NCBI RefSeq assembly: GCF_017591435.1
Contig: NC_059296.1
Coordinates: 28,754,869-28,818,868, forward strand
Length of the DNA stretch: 64,000 bases
Origin: Portunus trituberculatus
Taxonomy: Eukaryota > Arthropoda > Malacostraca > Decapoda > Portunidae
Direction of reading: 5' to 3'
Below the pieces are notes generated by a model that was not told the origin of the DNA, ran no database searches, and was given only the letters and a program-made list of their open reading frames with translations. Positions 48,526 to 64,000 of this stretch are shown here, piece after piece (positions within the stretch are counted from its first letter, which is position 1; each line of letters starts with the position of its first letter). A program made the position numbers and the translations under genes.

Positions 48526-48652
48526 ATGGCCACCAGTGACATTAGTTGTAAAGGTTGCAAATTTGATTACTGGGAAATCATCGCTCCTGCAATGCAAGTT
48601 AGTGTACAGTCGAGAAGAGGACCAGCCAGGACCTTCATCCTTTCGTTAAGGT
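48526..48652 (+). CDS. Candidate first coding exon, unrecognised
   Basis: aaccATGG is a good initiation context; the frame reads MATSDISCKGCKFDYWEIIA and PAMQVSVQSRRGPARTFILS, reaching a possible donor AAG|GTATTG at 48652, with a stop at 48673-48675 if unspliced. It lies 1.4 kb upstream of the RAD51C start but has no known relation to it. Weak evidence. Confidence 0.25.
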
Positions 48653-48749
48653 ATTGTGAGGAGGGGTATTGGTAGAGGTAGGGCATATTGTGTGAAGCTA
48701 TAAGAGAACCGGTGTGGGTTGAGGGAAGCTGCCCCAAAGCAAGGATACG

Positions 48750-49430
48750 TTAGGTTAGGTTTATGTTAGGGTTAGGTTAGTGTTACAGGGGGGAGTCCGT
48801 TAGATTAGGTTAGGTTTATGTTAGGGTTAGGTTAGTGTTGTAGGGGTCTGGGGGCACAGCCCCCCCCTGTTAGGTTAGGTTACGTTAGGTTAGGTTTTTG
48901 TCCTTAGATTTTTTTAGATCGCCATATCTTGCCCCTTTTGGCTCTCCCCCCCAAAACCCCCGATTCCCCACGTGCCCCCAAGCTTGTTGGGGGGAAGGGA
49001 GGTAATAGAAAAGAATAAGTAAGGAGTTGCTGTTCTATAGATTTACTGTATCCTTAAGTACCTAACTAAACCTGACCTATTCTAACAGCATATCCTATCC
49101 AAACCTAACTAACTAAATCTGGCCTAACTTAACCTAACCTATCCTAATCTAACCTCACCTATCTTATCCTAATCTAACATCCTATCTTAACCTAACTTAA
49201 TCTACCCTACCTAACTAAACCTGATCTATTCTAACTTAACCTATCCTATCCAGACCTAACTAAATCTAACAACTTAACCTAACGTATCTTAATCTAACTT
49301 CATCTATCTTATCCTAATCTAACATCTTATCTTAACCTAATGTAATCTATCCTAATCTAACTAAACCTAACCTATCGTAACTTAACTAAACCTGACATAT
49401 CTTAACCTAACCAAACCTGTACAAACATAT
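48750..49430. repeat. Degenerate telomere-like TTAGG then CCTAA arrays
   Basis: 48755-48898 is rich in TTAGG on the plus strand, partly as an ~80-bp tandem unit ('ttaggttaggtttatgttag' ... ). After a ~160-bp non-repetitive spacer, 49060-49430 is rich in CCTAA/CTTAACC. TTAGG is the common arthropod telomere unit. The order G-rich then C-rich is a head-to-head arrangement. Copies are degenerate. Confidence 0.7.
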
Positions 49431-49439
49431 ATAATAACT

Positions 49440-50090
49440 CTACAACAGTACTATATATTGTAACAAAAAAAAAAAAGTAAAAAAAAAATCTCATTGTGGG
49501 GAGGCCTTGTAAATGTTTACTTTGGCAAGTGCTATTTTTCAATTGAAGTTCCAAGTTTTTGTGATCGAGTAGTGTGTTGATGGGGTGAATGTTAAGTGAG
49601 CAGGTTAGGCAAGGTTATAGAATGGTCTCTGAATGAATGACTGATTAACTAACATGAAGTTGAGTGACTGCCTGACTGATGAACTTACTACGTTGTTGGA
49701 TAAATGCTTTAGTGACTGATTAGTTGAGTAACTGACTGATTACTGACAGAGTGACTTGCCCATAATTGACTCCTTAATTACGAGGCTGGCTGACCAAATG
49801 ACTGGCAAGCCAAGTGACAGAGTAACTGGCTGACTGACTGACAGACTGAGTTTTGATCTCAAAATTCTCTCATCCATTCTATCTTTGTGCCAGAGGCATT
49901 GGTCTCGTGGTAACAAACCCAACCCAAGCTGAACTGCTGTGTGTATCAAACTAATTACTGAAGTGTAAATATACAGACTAGCTTTACTATTGAGAGAGTC
50001 AAGTTGTAAGCAGGAAGATGTACAGAAGGTTTGAATTAAGTTGTGTGGAATGTTTTTCCATAACCTGTTGGTGACCATGGGTTTGTGTGG
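49440..50090. other. 5' flank of RAD51C; tandem 'gactgactgac'-type sequence
   Basis: 49620-49850 contains irregular 'tgactgactga' units. No TATA-like promoter could be assigned. 'gtgtggcag' at 50085-50093 could be an acceptor for a 5' UTR intron. Confidence 0.45.
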
Positions 50091-50099
50091 CAGGCAGTG

Positions 50100-63305
<13,206 letters not shown>

Positions 63306-63361
63306 GTATGTGGCTGTATGTTTGATATTGGCTAAGCTATAAAGGTCATATTATACTAAAA

Positions 63362-63362
<1 letters not shown>

Positions 63363-63454
<92 letters not shown>
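63363..63454. repeat. (AT)n microsatellite
   Basis: About 46 AT units; the Tc1 element begins at its end. Confidence 0.95.
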
Positions 63455-63457
<3 letters not shown>

Positions 63458-64000
63458 TCGCGCCAAAAGTTCGATGCGACACCAACACAATAACCATAAG
63501 CGGCATCAAACAGTACATTAACAGTAATATAATGGGTACTTACAAATGGTTAGAATTTTAATGGTCTTCCTTTCTTCTTGAGGCACTCCTTGAGACGTTT
63601 AGGTACAGAATCAGCTAAGTTTTTTAGATGTTCTGCGTCGATATTCCTCCACGCCTGCTGCACTGCCTCGATCAGCTGCGGGATGGTGCGTGTGTCGTGC
63701 TGTCTTAGATCCCTTTTAATGATGGCCCACAGGTTTTCGATGGGATTTAAATCTGGAGAATTTCCTGGCCAGTCTACAATAAAGTCTACCTGACAGTCTT
63801 TTAACCACTGCTGAACATGACGGGCAGTATGACATGGTGCCCCGTCCTGCATAAAAATGTCAGTCTGGCAAGCCTCAAAACAATCAGGCAGGTGGTCACA
63901 CAAAAGCTCCAGGTAGGTGTTTTTATTGAGGTTTTCATTCCTCGGCAGCACAGCTAATTATCCCTGGCCATGGTACCCAAAAGCACCCCACACCATAACA
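63455..64000 (-). mobile_element. Tc1/mariner element, cut by the window end; transposase with in-frame stop
   Basis: Terminus CAGTCGCGCCAAAAGTTCGA abuts TA of the AT tract. Minus strand 63951-63550 encodes the C-terminal transposase: QDGAPCHTARHVQQWLKDCQ (second catalytic D) and PGNSPDLNPIENLWAIIKRD (catalytic E), ending KKKGRPLKF. Upstream, VMVWGAFGYHGQG is followed by TAA at 63960-63958 where the family has a coding residue, so this copy is inactive. The first catalytic D and the other TIR lie outside the window. Confidence 0.92.

Overview
This is eukaryotic, intron-rich, repeat-dominated DNA, most likely from a decapod crustacean (crab- or shrimp-like). Evidence: very dense (CT)n, (GT)n and tri/tetranucleotide tracts, TTAGG-type arthropod telomere-like motifs, a tRNA-Val-headed SINE, CR1-like LINEs and spliced host genes. 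The organism call is inference; no species-diagnostic gene is present.

Layout. 1-1.4 kb: degraded LINE, minus strand, cut by the window start. 1.4-9.4 kb: microsatellites, a degenerate 'cagtttggcatgtttt' minisatellite, a tandem array of ~118-bp units derived from a TTAA-flanked MITE family, one SINE, and a CR1-like LINE that has lost its reverse transcriptase. 9.7-13.2 kb: candidate exons of an unrecognised minus-strand gene, a possible second SINE and one arm of a dispersed inverted repeat. 13.3-17.4 kb: MITE copies, a large trinucleotide microsatellite, two SINEs in tandem and LINE 3' ends. 17.8-18.1 kb: PIF/Harbinger-type coding fragment. 18.57-21.2 kb: I-like LINE with RT and RNase H, minus strand. 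21.8-33.8 kb: two 11-bp inverted termini, each abutted by the same 8-bp flank GCTTGAAG, delimit a possible 12-kb hAT-like element. It holds an inserted LINE, a 57-bp tandem array with 3-unit higher-order structure, an apparently intronless gene for a secreted coiled-coil protein, MITEs and a SINE.

34-42 kb: candidate exon at a GC-rich segment, the second arm of the dispersed inverted repeat, a broken LDL-receptor-like gene fragment (LDLa, EGF, calcium-binding EGF), a LINE C-terminal fragment and a MITE. 42.56-46.22 kb: complete hAT transposon with matching termini and 8-bp target duplication, carrying a transposase gene with two 1-nt frameshifts and itself hosting a second, internally deleted hAT element. 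46.6-49.4 kb: dispersed repeat copies and degenerate telomere-like arrays in TTAGG-then-CCTAA order. 50.1-63.3 kb: seven phase-consistent exons of RAD51C, a RAD51-paralogue recombination ATPase, with transposons in several introns; its last exon(s) lie beyond or were not found. 63.45 kb to the end: Tc1/mariner element with an in-frame stop, cut by the window end.

The only confidently functional host gene is RAD51C. The coiled-coil gene, the LDLR-like fragment and the transposase genes all carry frame disruptions or stops. The most unusual items are the possible 12-kb TIR-bounded element with a secreted coiled-coil gene inside it, the hAT-within-hAT nest, and the shared (AC)n tails of a SINE and a LINE family.
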